A DNA stretch of 64,000 nucleotides, from NCBI RefSeq assembly GCF_024508235.1, contig NZ_CP101943.1, forward strand, positions 1 through 64,000, read 5' to 3'. The translations under genes were made by a program, and so were the position numbers. Shown piece after piece: positions 42,668 to 50,419 of this stretch (the stretch's first letter is position 1; every line of letters starts with the position of its first letter). The notes beneath the pieces are model-generated. The model was given only the letters and a program-made list of their open reading frames with translations, was not told the DNA's origin and made no database searches. The stretch is from Halococcus qingdaonensis (GTDB taxonomy: Archaea > Halobacteriota > Halobacteria > Halobacteriales > Halococcaceae).

Positions 42668-43537
42668 GTGTCGGGTGACGTGACCGAGGACGACACCACC
42701 GACGAGGAAAGCTCGCCCGAACCGACCCTCGCCGCCCGTCAGATTTTGGGTCGCGAGCTCGAAAACGCGCTCAAACAGATCCGTCGGCCAGCGAGCGGGC
42801 TGTTCGTCTCGGCGATCGCGGCGGGCCTCAACGTGAGCTTCGGGGCCCTGCTGATGGGGATGGCGCTGACGTTCTCCGGTGGGTTCGACTCGTCGTTCGT
42901 GACGCGGTTCGTCCTCGCGAACGTCTCGACGGTCGGGTTCGTCATCGTCATCATCGGTCAGACGGAGCTGTTCACCGCTCACACCACCCTCGGCGTACTG
43001 CCCGTCATGGATCGCCGCGCCTCGATCGCCGAACTGGGGAAACTATGGGGTGTGGTTCTCGTCGGCAACCTGATCGGCTGTGCGGTGTTCGCCGGCTTCA
43101 TCGCCGTTGCCGGGCCGCCGCTCGGCATCGTCACGCCCGCGGCAGCCGGCTCGCTCGCTGACGCGTTGCTGCCGCTGCCGTGGTGGGCGATCCTTCTGAG
43201 CGGCGTCATCGCGGGCTGGCTCATGGGGTTGGCGACGTGGCTCGTTGCCGCCGGCCGCGACACCATCGGCCAGGTCGTGCTGATCTGGATGATCACCGGT
43301 GTCATCGGGTTCGGGCCGTTCCATCACGCACTTCTCGGCACGACGGAGTTGCTCTCGGCGATGTTCCGGGGACAGGGTGTTTCGATCGCCCAGTTCGTTC
43401 ACTTCCTGCTCTGGACCACGGTCGGCAACGCCGTCGGCGGGACGGTGTTCGTCGCGCTGCTCAACTACGGCCAGGCGATCAAAGCCGGCGAACCCGGCGA
43501 CGTCGACGTCGATCCCGAGAGCCTCGGCGAATCGTGA
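42668..43537 (+). CDS. Formate/nitrite transporter (FNT) family channel
   Basis: A 289-residue FNT protein with six hydrophobic helices (about 44-265). Family features include NVSFGALLMGMALTF, the FTAHTTLGVLPVMDRR loop and GNLIGCAVFAGF near helix 3, and GTTELLSAMFRGQ. FNT channels carry formate, nitrite, hydrosulphide or lactate; the anion here is unknown. GTG 42668 is used; a second GTG at 42680 is possible. It lies between an unknown membrane protein and DUF389 on one strand. Confidence 0.85.
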   Translation: MSGDVTEDDTTDEESSPEPTLAARQILGRELENALKQIRRPASGLFVSAIAAGLNVSFGALLMGMALTFSGGFDSSFVTRFVLANVSTVGFVIVIIGQTELFTAHTTLGVLPVMDRRASIAELGKLWGVVLVGNLIGCAVFAGFIAVAGPPLGIVTPAAAGSLADALLPLPWWAILLSGVIAGWLMGLATWLVAAGRDTIGQVVLIWMITGVIGFGPFHHALLGTTELLSAMFRGQGVSIAQFVHFLLWTTVGNAVGGTVFVALLNYGQAIKAGEPGDVDVDPESLGES

Positions 43538-43579
43538 CAGTATAGATACAAATAGGGCTCGCGACGATTGCGGAATCCG

Positions 43580-43585
43580 TATATA
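43580..43585 (+). promoter_or_regulatory. TATA box of the DUF389 gene
   Basis: tatata lies 30-35 bases before ATG 43615, indicating a promoter within the cluster, so DUF389 can be expressed apart from the FNT gene. Confidence 0.6.
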
Positions 43586-43614
43586 GCTGCGCTTGAGACC
43601 CATCGAATAGCTCG

Positions 43615-44910
43615 ATGCGGCTTATACAGATTCGTGTCAAAAACGAGTCACGAGATGGCGTGCTCGATACGCTCGATGACGCGGACGCCGATTACGTCAT
43701 CGCCGACGAGGCGGCGGGAAACGACGCCTCCATCGTCTACTTCCCCACGCCTGCAGGCGCGGTCGAGGAGATGCTCGACCGACTCTCGGAGGCGGGTCTT
43801 GCCGACGACGCGTTCACGATCGTCACCGACGTCGAGACCGCCACGACGCCACATTTCGACGAGCTGGAGGGCCGCTACACGCAGGGTCCCGAAGACGAGA
43901 TCGGGCTGTCGCACGCCGAACTCCGGACGAAGGCACAGGAGCTCACGCCCGAGACGACGATGTTCGTGGTCTTCGCCGCGCTGAGTGCGATTCTCGCCAC
44001 TGCCGGCCTCCTGCTCAACTCGGCCATCGTCATCGTCGGCGCGATGGTGGTCGCGCCGTTCGCTGGCTCCTCGCTGTCGACGAGCGTCGGGTTGGTAAGC
44101 GACGACGGACAGTCGACGGCCAAGAGCCTTCGATCGCAGTTCCTCGGACTCGTCGTCGCCACCATCAGCGCCACCGTCGCGGCCGCCGTCTTTCGATGGG
44201 GTCATCTCGTGCCGTCGACGCTCGCCGTCGGGCGGATCACACAGGTCGGATCGTTCACGACGCCGACGCTGCTGACGCTCACCATCGCCGTCGTCGCCGG
44301 GGCTGCGGGTGCGCTCGCGCTCTCGACCGATCTCCCGGTGACGATCGCCGGCGTCGCGGTCGCCGCGGCGGTCGTTCCGGCCGCTGCTGCGGTGGGGATC
44401 GGCGTCGTCTGGGTCGAACCGGTGCTGGCGCTCGGTGCGCTCGCGTTGCTGCTGGTCAACGTCGTGTTCATCAATCTCTCGGCGCTCGTCGCCCTCCTCG
44501 GCTTCGGCTACCGGCCATCCGAGATCAGCAGCCTGCGGGAGTGGCTCTCGTTCTCGCCACGACAGATCGTTTCGGTGCTGGTGGCCATCGGCCTCGCCGT
44601 CCTCGTCGTTGCAATGCTGGTTAGTACCTATCAGTATTTCCTGTTCGATCAGGCGGTCAACCGGAACGTCGACGAGGTACTCGATAACCCCGACTACTCG
44701 AACCTCGAACTCGCGTCCGCCTCGGCCGAGTTCGGTGCTGCAGGTCTGTTCGGAGAAGAGGGCTCCGTCACCGTCGTCGCCGCACGCACTACTGGCGAGC
44801 CTTATCCTCGACTCTCCGAGCGACTCAGACGGCATATCGCGGCCGAGACGAACAGAGACGTCTCCGTCGAGGTTCGGTTCGTCGAATACCAGCGGGCCGG
44901 ATCGGGGTAG
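43615..44910 (+). CDS. DUF389 (TIGR00341-type) membrane protein
   Basis: A 431-residue protein: a soluble N-terminal domain (about 1-120, ACT/ferredoxin-like pattern, MRLIQIRVKNESRD), then a DUF389 bundle of about eight helices (about 120-345) with NSAIVIVGAMVVAPFAGSSL as the core motif, and a C-terminal soluble tail (VEVRFVEYQRAGSG). The family occurs widely, often beside stress or transport genes; its substrate is unknown. Confidence 0.8.
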   Translation: MRLIQIRVKNESRDGVLDTLDDADADYVIADEAAGNDASIVYFPTPAGAVEEMLDRLSEAGLADDAFTIVTDVETATTPHFDELEGRYTQGPEDEIGLSHAELRTKAQELTPETTMFVVFAALSAILATAGLLLNSAIVIVGAMVVAPFAGSSLSTSVGLVSDDGQSTAKSLRSQFLGLVVATISATVAAAVFRWGHLVPSTLAVGRITQVGSFTTPTLLTLTIAVVAGAAGALALSTDLPVTIAGVAVAAAVVPAAAAVGIGVVWVEPVLALGALALLLVNVVFINLSALVALLGFGYRPSEISSLREWLSFSPRQIVSVLVAIGLAVLVVAMLVSTYQYFLFDQAVNRNVDEVLDNPDYSNLELASASAEFGAAGLFGEEGSVTVVAARTTGEPYPRLSERLRRHIAAETNRDVSVEVRFVEYQRAGSG

Positions 44911-44991
44911 GCCGACGGTCACTGACTGCTCCGGAATTCGTGACTGAATACCAAGAGTGAAGCGTCGTCGTCGGTGACGACGCAACGAGCG

Positions 44992-46917
44992 ATGGCAGAC
45001 AACGCGGAGACGTCCGGAACTATTTCGTTCGACGAGCGATCCGAGGATCGCACACCGATCGCTCCCGATTCCAACTATCGACTCGGGACGATCGCCGTGC
45101 TCGCCGGTGTCATCGGGCTTCTGGCCGGCATCATCGCGTTTCTCATCTACCATTTCATCGGCTTGCTGACGAACCTCTTCTTCTATCAACGAATCGCCTT
45201 CGAGTTCGTCACGCCGCCGAACGCGGGACTCCCGATCTGGGTCGTACTGATCCCGGCGATCGGCGGGTTGATCGTCGGACTGCTGGCGAAATACGGGACG
45301 CCGCGGATCCGCGGTCACGGCATCCCCGAGGCGATGGAGGCGGTCTGGGACAACGACAGCGAGGTCGAACCCCGCGTCATGCTGTTGAAACCGATCTCGG
45401 CCGCCATCGCCATCGGGACGGGCGCGCCGTTCGGCGTCGAGGGCCCGATCATCCAGACCGGTGGGACGATGGGATCGGTCATCGGCCAGTACATCCCCAC
45501 GACGGTGGCCGAGCGAAAGGTGCTGCTGGCCTGCGGCGCGGCGGCGGGGATGGCCGCGACGTTCAACACGCCGATCGCGGGCGTGCTGATCGCCATCGAA
45601 CTGCTGCTGTTCGAGTTCCGGATGCGGTCGTTCGTCCCGCTGAGCGTCGCCAGCGTTATCGCGACTGCCGTTCGTCGCCAACTCCTTGGCACGGAGCCAC
45701 TCCTCCGGATCGGTGATCTGAGCTACCAGCTGCTCCCGAATCTGCCGTTTTTGCTTGTGCTCGGCGTCATCCTGGGGCTGGCGACCGTCGCCTTCAAGCG
45801 CGGCTATTTCGCGGTCGAGGACCTGTTCCACGGGTTCCCGGTCGGGAACGTGCTCCTGCCGGCGATCGGCGGCCTCATCCTCGGCGTGATGGGGCTGTTC
45901 GTCCCGCGCGTGCTCGGCGTCGGCTACGAGGTCACGAGCGAGATCCTCCAGAACGAGCTTTCCATCGGGCTGCTCCTGTTGGTCGTGATCGGGAAGGCGA
46001 TCGGCGTCTCCGTGACGCTCGGGACGCGCACGTCGGGTGGCTTTCTCGCGCCGATGTTCGTCATCGGAGCCGGCATCGGCGGCGCGTTCGCGCTCGCGGT
46101 GAACGCGCTCGTCCCCGGCGTGACGCTGCCGGTCGGGCTGTTCGCGCTCACCGGTTTGGGAACCCTGTTCGGCGTCGCCGGCGGCGCGACGTTCGCGCTC
46201 GTGCTCTTCACTGTGGAGGTGACCCAGCAGTTCGCGGCCATTCTGCCGGTGTTTCTCGTCGCGGTCGTCGCCGACGGCGTGGCCTCGATCTATCTCCGCA
46301 ACTCCCTGATGACCGAGGAGCTCACCCGGCGCGGGATCGACATCTACCAGGAGTACGAGGTCGATCCGCTGAAGCGCTTCACCGTCGCCGAGATCATGGA
46401 CGAGCGCCCGGTGACGATCCGCCCCGACGTGACCGTCGCCGAACTGGTGAACGAACTCACCAGCGACGAGCCATCCGTCGCCCGTTTCACTCCCGAGACC
46501 GACGGTGACCAGCCGGATGCCCTCGACGAACCGGGCGAATCGGGGACGACACCCGGCCAGACATCCGCACTGACGCTTCACGAGGGGCTCCCGATCGTCG
46601 ATCCCGACGAGGGTCTCGTGGGGATCGTCACTTATGGCGACCTGCTTCGGGCGAGCTCCAACGACGGCGCGGACATCACCGTCGCCGAAGCCGGGACGAC
46701 CGATGTCGTCACCGGCCACCCGGACGAACAGCTGTTCGAGGCCGCCGTCCGGATGTCCTCGAACGATCTCGAACAGCTCCCGATCGTCGACCGTGACAGC
46801 GGCGATCTCTTCGGGCTGGTCGACTCGCAGAACCTGATGGCATCGGCGATGCGACAGCTCGAGGACGAGCAGGTTCGCGAGACGGGGAAGCTCGATTTCG
46901 GTCGTGGACCGCTTTGA
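44992..46917 (+). CDS. ClC-type chloride channel/transporter with CBS domains
   Basis: A 641-residue protein. Residues about 35-435 are the ClC bundle: GHGIPEAMEAV (near 110), GAPFGVEGPIIQTGG (near 145-159; the gating Glu is kept, the usual Lys/Arg of GKEGP is Val), GGFLAPMFVIGAG (near 350) and GATFALVLFTVE. Residues about 470-630 hold two CBS domains (MDERPVTIRPD, DVVTGHPDEQ) around a linker of Gly/Asp/Glu. The stop codon lies at the border with the IS200/IS605 right end, so the C-terminus may be shortened. ATG 44992 is chosen over GTG 44974. Confidence 0.9.
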   Translation: MADNAETSGTISFDERSEDRTPIAPDSNYRLGTIAVLAGVIGLLAGIIAFLIYHFIGLLTNLFFYQRIAFEFVTPPNAGLPIWVVLIPAIGGLIVGLLAKYGTPRIRGHGIPEAMEAVWDNDSEVEPRVMLLKPISAAIAIGTGAPFGVEGPIIQTGGTMGSVIGQYIPTTVAERKVLLACGAAAGMAATFNTPIAGVLIAIELLLFEFRMRSFVPLSVASVIATAVRRQLLGTEPLLRIGDLSYQLLPNLPFLLVLGVILGLATVAFKRGYFAVEDLFHGFPVGNVLLPAIGGLILGVMGLFVPRVLGVGYEVTSEILQNELSIGLLLLVVIGKAIGVSVTLGTRTSGGFLAPMFVIGAGIGGAFALAVNALVPGVTLPVGLFALTGLGTLFGVAGGATFALVLFTVEVTQQFAAILPVFLVAVVADGVASIYLRNSLMTEELTRRGIDIYQEYEVDPLKRFTVAEIMDERPVTIRPDVTVAELVNELTSDEPSVARFTPETDGDQPDALDEPGESGTTPGQTSALTLHEGLPIVDPDEGLVGIVTYGDLLRASSNDGADITVAEAGTTDVVTGHPDEQLFEAAVRMSSNDLEQLPIVDRDSGDLFGLVDSQNLMASAMRQLEDEQVRETGKLDFGRGPL

Positions 46918-46926
46918 CATCCTCCC

Positions 46927-46940
46927 CGCCCTGAAGGGCG
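46927..46940 (-). other. Right-end hairpin of the IS200/IS605 element
   Basis: cgccct / agggcg with a two-base loop ga, inside the commonly seen haloarchaeal end cctccccgccctgaagggcg. It should be the TnpA recognition hairpin and the 3' part of the TnpB guide RNA. The guide would be taken from the flank, that is, the last bases of the ClC gene. Confidence 0.75.
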
Positions 46941-46969
46941 AGGATTCCTCCGGTGGGGATTCGGACGGC

Positions 46970-48265
46970 CTACGCCGTCGAACCTACGGAAATCTTTTGC
47001 TGGTACGCACGAACCTCATTGGGACGAGAGTGTGGTAGCTCTGACCATCGGTGGTCGTCCCACTTGAGGCGTGCAGGCCGTGCCATCGACCCAACTTCGG
47101 CGTTCGTCTGTTGTGCGAGGAACTTCGCCGAAGCGTCCAAATCGGCGTGTCCCTCGTAGCCGCACGGACACCAAAACGAATCGCCTGACCGAACGGTGTC
47201 CTCCCGTTCGCCACACTCGGGACATTCCCGCGTGGTGTTCGCTTCCGGTTTCACTTCGACTGTGATACCGAACTCGGCGGCAGTGTACGCGAGCCGGTTG
47301 ATGAACGCCCGGAACGCCCAGAAGTTGTGCGTCTTTGCGTTCACTTCGACCGACCAGTGCTTGTCGAGAACGCCCTTGAGAGCGCCGACGTACACCGTCG
47401 AAACGCCTTCGGAGTGTAGGCGCTCCATCAGGTCGCGTGCGAGAGCGTCCTGTGCGTGGTCGCGCCGTCGAGTCCGCCGCCGGTACAACCGCTGTATCCT
47501 GTCGCTCGAATACCGCCCTTCGCGGAGCTTCGATTGGTACTCGGCGATGTCGTGGGTCGTCTCGCGGAAGCGGTCGAACAGGTCGCGTCCCTCGTACAGC
47601 AGTTGTGTTCCGGTGGTCGTACTGCACGCAACGAGATTGTTTGCGCCCACATCCAGAGCGGCGGAGTCGTCCGCCAGTGGTGAATCCAGTCGAGAATCTT
47701 CGATTGTGACTGGTTGAATTGCTCTGAATTGGTCGCTCATCTCGTCGTAGTACAGTTCGAGCTGCCCGGCTTCGCCGTCCCACTTTGGGTCGCCGTGAAC
47801 GTCGAGACGGAGACGTTCGCGGTAGCCGATGTCGTACTCCTCTTTCAGTTGCTTCCCGACAGGGACATCGAGGATGGACTGTTCGCGGTTGCCCGACGCC
47901 CATCGGAGCGTGTACTGGTCACTCCGAATATACGTTCGCAACTCCCGTCCACCATCCTCGTTGCCCCAGTAGCCGGGAAGCCCGTTCGCTTCCCCGCTCT
48001 CTTTGAGCTTGAAGAACGAGCGCCACGCTTGGTCGTTCTTTCGCACTACCTGTTGGGCGGTCGCCGAACCGACGACACCTTTGTATTCGCCGTAGTGGTC
48101 GTCGGCTTCCCAAATCGGTGCGTCGATGTCCGGGTCGGTGAGATACTGTCGTCGCCCGTAGTTGGTTTCGTTCCACAGGGACGCGGAAGCGTCCAACAGC
48201 CGCCGAAGGCACTCCGCGTCCGATTCGGAGCGGGGAACGACCCGGAACGTATTGACTCGTCGCAT
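46970..48265 (-). CDS. tnpB: TnpB, IS200/IS605 RNA-guided nuclease, possibly inactive
   Basis: A 431-residue TnpB. RuvC I is [10 protein letters not shown] (near 202-211) with Asp; RuvC III is GHADLDAS (near 376-383) with Asp; a zinc finger (CPECG, then CPCG, about 351-371) precedes it. The RuvC II position reads [11 protein letters not shown] (near 296-306), where relatives have an acidic residue (VGDL or IEDL); here it is Ala. This would remove a catalytic residue, though the alignment is by eye. TnpB, guided by RNA from the right end, normally cuts DNA at the donor site to keep the element. Full length, 3 bases from tnpA. Confidence 0.85.
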   Translation of the reverse strand: MRRVNTFRVVPRSESDAECLRRLLDASASLWNETNYGRRQYLTDPDIDAPIWEADDHYGEYKGVVGSATAQQVVRKNDQAWRSFFKLKESGEANGLPGYWGNEDGGRELRTYIRSDQYTLRWASGNREQSILDVPVGKQLKEEYDIGYRERLRLDVHGDPKWDGEAGQLELYYDEMSDQFRAIQPVTIEDSRLDSPLADDSAALDVGANNLVACSTTTGTQLLYEGRDLFDRFRETTHDIAEYQSKLREGRYSSDRIQRLYRRRTRRRDHAQDALARDLMERLHSEGVSTVYVGALKGVLDKHWSVEVNAKTHNFWAFRAFINRLAYTAAEFGITVEVKPEANTTRECPECGEREDTVRSGDSFWCPCGYEGHADLDASAKFLAQQTNAEVGSMARPARLKWDDHRWSELPHSRPNEVRAYQQKISVGSTA

Positions 48266-48268
48266 GGG

Positions 48269-48655
48269 CTACGCGCGCCCCTCCTGCTGTTCTTGCTCTT
48301 TGATGTACTGTTCGATGGCATCCTTCGAGATGCTTCCGGCGGTCCCGACGTAGTACGAGCGCGTCCACTTGATGCGGTCGTGATTCCGCTGATTGTAGTA
48401 CCGTGCAGAGATGCCTTTGAGCCAGTTCACAAGCAGCGAGGGCGCGTTTTTCGGCGGACTCCCGACGAACAGATGAACGTGGTCTGGCATGATTTCGGCC
48501 TCGGCCAATTCGAGACCTTTGTCCTCGCATATCTCCTCGAAAATCGTTTCGAGTTGATTCTGTCTCATGCCAACGAGTACCGGCTGTCGGTACTTCGGCA
48601 CGAACACTATGTGGTAGTAGAGTTCGTAGACCGCGTGACGGGTACTCTTTGGCAT
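48269..48655 (-). CDS. tnpA: TnpA, IS200/IS605 Y1 (HUH) transposase
   Basis: A 128-residue single-strand transposase. The HUH motif is [10 protein letters not shown] (near 55-64), and the catalytic Tyr is in IEQYIKEQ (near 116-123). Its length and the RYYNQRNH...[10 protein letters not shown] segment are typical of IS200/IS605 TnpA, which cuts and joins the hairpin ends as a dimer. The TATA-like gcttaaacg lies about 28-34 bases upstream. It appears functional by sequence, so the element may still move even if TnpB is not active. Confidence 0.9.
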   Translation of the reverse strand: MPKSTRHAVYELYYHIVFVPKYRQPVLVGMRQNQLETIFEEICEDKGLELAEAEIMPDHVHLFVGSPPKNAPSLLVNWLKGISARYYNQRNHDRIKWTRSYYVGTAGSISKDAIEQYIKEQEQQEGRA

Positions 48656-48775
48656 CTCTGCATACTATGGGTGGCCGGACGCTTAAACGTCCCGGCTGAA
48701 CCCCAGTTCGGCTACTGCCGGGCAGTTGTCGGTTGCATACTACCACGGGAAAGCTTACGGCGCGTATCCCCGTCC

Positions 48776-48855
48776 CGAGAACGCTTCGCGTTCTCGTGTG
48801 CGAACGAATCGCAGAGCGATTCGTCAACGCCGTGAACGGCGAGGCTTTGCGCCTG
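48776..48855. repeat. Tandem hairpin cluster between IS element and uspA
   Basis: Four hairpins in 80 bases: 48776-48796 (cgagaacgc, loop ttc, gcgttctcg), 48804-48824 (acgaatcgc, loop aga, gcgattcgt), 48828-48841 (cgccgt / acggcg) and an imperfect 48842-48854 (aggc / gcct). The first two have 9-base perfect stems. It resembles the clusters at 9810-9877 and 39731-39804. It is 60 bases before the uspA start and not part of the IS200/IS605 end by sequence. Confidence 0.85.
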
Positions 48856-48915
48856 TCTTTCACGTAACTCGTTTCGACCCCCTGTTTTTCGTGACTCCGT
48901 GCCGTAGGGAGCGCC

Positions 48916-49359
48916 ATGTACGACGAGATCCTCGTCCCGACCGACGGAAGCGAGGCGGTCGAGACGGCGATCGAGCACGCGTTCGATCTCGCCGACGGAT
49001 ACGACGCGACGGTCCACGCGCTGTACGTCGTCGACGACACGCATGGCGGGGCCGGGCTGATGGGCGTCGATGCTCAAGACACCGTTTCGGAGCTGCGAAC
49101 GATGGGCGAGGAGGCGGTCGACACGATCGCAACGCGTGGCGAGGATCGTGGACTCACCGTCGAAACCGCGGTCAACGAGGGGCTTCCCCACGAAGGAATC
49201 CTCGACTACGCCGACGACAACGGGATCGATCTCCTCGTGATGAGTTCGCGCGGCCGGTCGGGGGTCAGCCGGTTCGTCTTCGGGAGCGTCACCGAACGGG
49301 TCGTGCGGCTGAGCGACCGGCCGGTCCTCGTCGTTTCGCGTGCCGTGACCGACGGATAA
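48916..49359 (+). CDS. Universal stress protein (UspA family)
   Basis: A 147-residue UspA with the ATP-binding motif SSRGRSGVSRFVFGSVTERVVR-like Gly loop (SRGRSG, near 115-120, and FGSVTER). It begins MYDEILVPTDGSE, the usual UspA start. It should bind ATP and act in stress adaptation. The HPP-family membrane gene follows 45 bases later and another Usp gene is convergent, so the three form a stress/transport group next to the ClC cluster. Confidence 0.88.
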   Translation: MYDEILVPTDGSEAVETAIEHAFDLADGYDATVHALYVVDDTHGGAGLMGVDAQDTVSELRTMGEEAVDTIATRGEDRGLTVETAVNEGLPHEGILDYADDNGIDLLVMSSRGRSGVSRFVFGSVTERVVRLSDRPVLVVSRAVTDG

Positions 49360-49404
49360 ACCGATAAACGGCCGTCTTATCCGTCATGGGTTCCAACGAC
49401 GGCC

Positions 49405-49917
49405 ATGGCTCGGTATCCGCTCGGCGGCGGGGTCGGCACCTATCTCGGCTTTCATCTCTTCATCCTCGGGCTCCTGTCGTTCGTCACCGGACAGCCGTTT
49501 CTGATCCCGAGTCTCGGGCCGTCGCTGTTCCTCCTCGGAACGCTGCCCGACGACGAGATGAACTATCCACGGCGGATCATCGGCGGCCAGTTCATCGGCG
49601 CGGTGGCCGGCTTCGTCGCCTTTCATCTGATCGTCGGCGGCATCGATCCGGCGGCGAGTCCGGCGCTCTCGCTCGAAGTGTTCAGACAGGTCGTGTCGAG
49701 TTTCGTCGCCGCCCTTCTCTCGACGTTCGGCATGTATCTCGCCGATGTCCAACATCCGCCGGCGTACGCGACGACGCTCATCGTCTCGCTTGGCTATCTC
49801 ACCTCTCCGCGGGGCGTCGGCGTGTTCCTGCTGGCGGTGTTGGTGATGGTCGGATTACACGAAATCCTCGGCAAACGCGGGCCGATCTGGAGTCTCCCTT
49901 ACCAGCAGGACGAGTGA
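49405..49917 (+). CDS. HPP-family membrane protein
   Basis: A 170-residue protein with four hydrophobic helices. The signature runs SLGPSLFLLGT (near 32-42), NYPRRIIGGQFIG (near 53-65) and QHPPAYATTLIVSLG (near 115-129); HPP gives the family name. Related proteins in plastids and cyanobacteria act as nitrite transporters. Given the FNT gene nearby, an anion role is plausible here, but this is inference. ATG 49405. Confidence 0.8.
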   Translation: MARYPLGGGVGTYLGFHLFILGLLSFVTGQPFLIPSLGPSLFLLGTLPDDEMNYPRRIIGGQFIGAVAGFVAFHLIVGGIDPAASPALSLEVFRQVVSSFVAALLSTFGMYLADVQHPPAYATTLIVSLGYLTSPRGVGVFLLAVLVMVGLHEILGKRGPIWSLPYQQDE

Positions 49918-49939
49918 GCACCGACCGAACCCGCGACGC

Positions 49940-50377
49940 TCAGGTCCCCTCGCTGCCCACGCGTACCGTCAGGACCGAGGGGTTCGACCGCCGGACGACC
50001 TTCTCGGTCACGCTACCGAGGAGCTGTCGGTCGAGCCCGCTGCGACCACGGGTCCCCATGACGACGAGATCGCAGTGCTCGTCGGCGTAGTCGAGGATCT
50101 CCTCGTGTGGCACGCCCCGTCGAACGACGTCGGTGACGTCCTCGACACCCGCCCGTGTCGCCCGCTCGCCGATCTCCGCTACCGTCTCCTCGCCTTCCGA
50201 TTCGGCCTCCTCGAAGCGCTCGTCGCCACCGCGGACGTTCAGCGGTCCGGCCGTCTCGTCGACGACGAAGAGCACGTGCAGCGTCGCGTCGTTGGTGGTC
50301 GTGATCTCGAACGCCTCGTTTTCGGCGTCCATCGCCGCTTCACTCCCGTCGGTCGGCAACAGTACGTGATCGTACAT
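49940..50377 (-). CDS. Universal stress protein (UspA family)
   Basis: A 145-residue UspA starting MYDHVLLPTDGSE and ending with GTRGRSGLDRQLLGSVTEKVVRRS, the ATP-binding Gly motif of nucleotide-binding Usp proteins. An in-frame GTG at 50383 is an alternative start. It differs clearly from the Usp at 48916 (about family-level similarity only), so it is not a recent duplicate. It faces the HPP gene. Confidence 0.87.
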   Translation of the reverse strand: MYDHVLLPTDGSEAAMDAENEAFEITTTNDATLHVLFVVDETAGPLNVRGGDERFEEAESEGEETVAEIGERATRAGVEDVTDVVRRGVPHEEILDYADEHCDLVVMGTRGRSGLDRQLLGSVTEKVVRRSNPSVLTVRVGSEGT

Positions 50378-50419
50378 GATCACGCTCGTCAGTCCGGGGT
50401 GAAAACGCTGGCGGCGATA

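Larger units (their letters stand above)
46918..48720 (-). mobile_element. IS200/IS605-family insertion sequence
   Basis: The element reads right to left: tnpA (48655-48269), then tnpB (48265-46970), then a right end with a hairpin at 46927-46940. Both genes are intact by length. The right border lies within or just after the ClC stop codon (ctttgacatcctcc). The left border is uncertain: sequence upstream of tnpA contains a promoter (gcttaaacg near 48681) and then loses IS character around 48700-48740. Elements of this type move as single strands without inverted ends or target duplication. Confidence 0.85.

Noticed and set aside
43648-46920. A 1090-residue minus-strand open frame
   Set aside because: It lies opposite DUF389 and ClC, whose family motifs are clear. 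High GC makes long antisense frames common; its product is Arg/Asp/His-rich with no motif.
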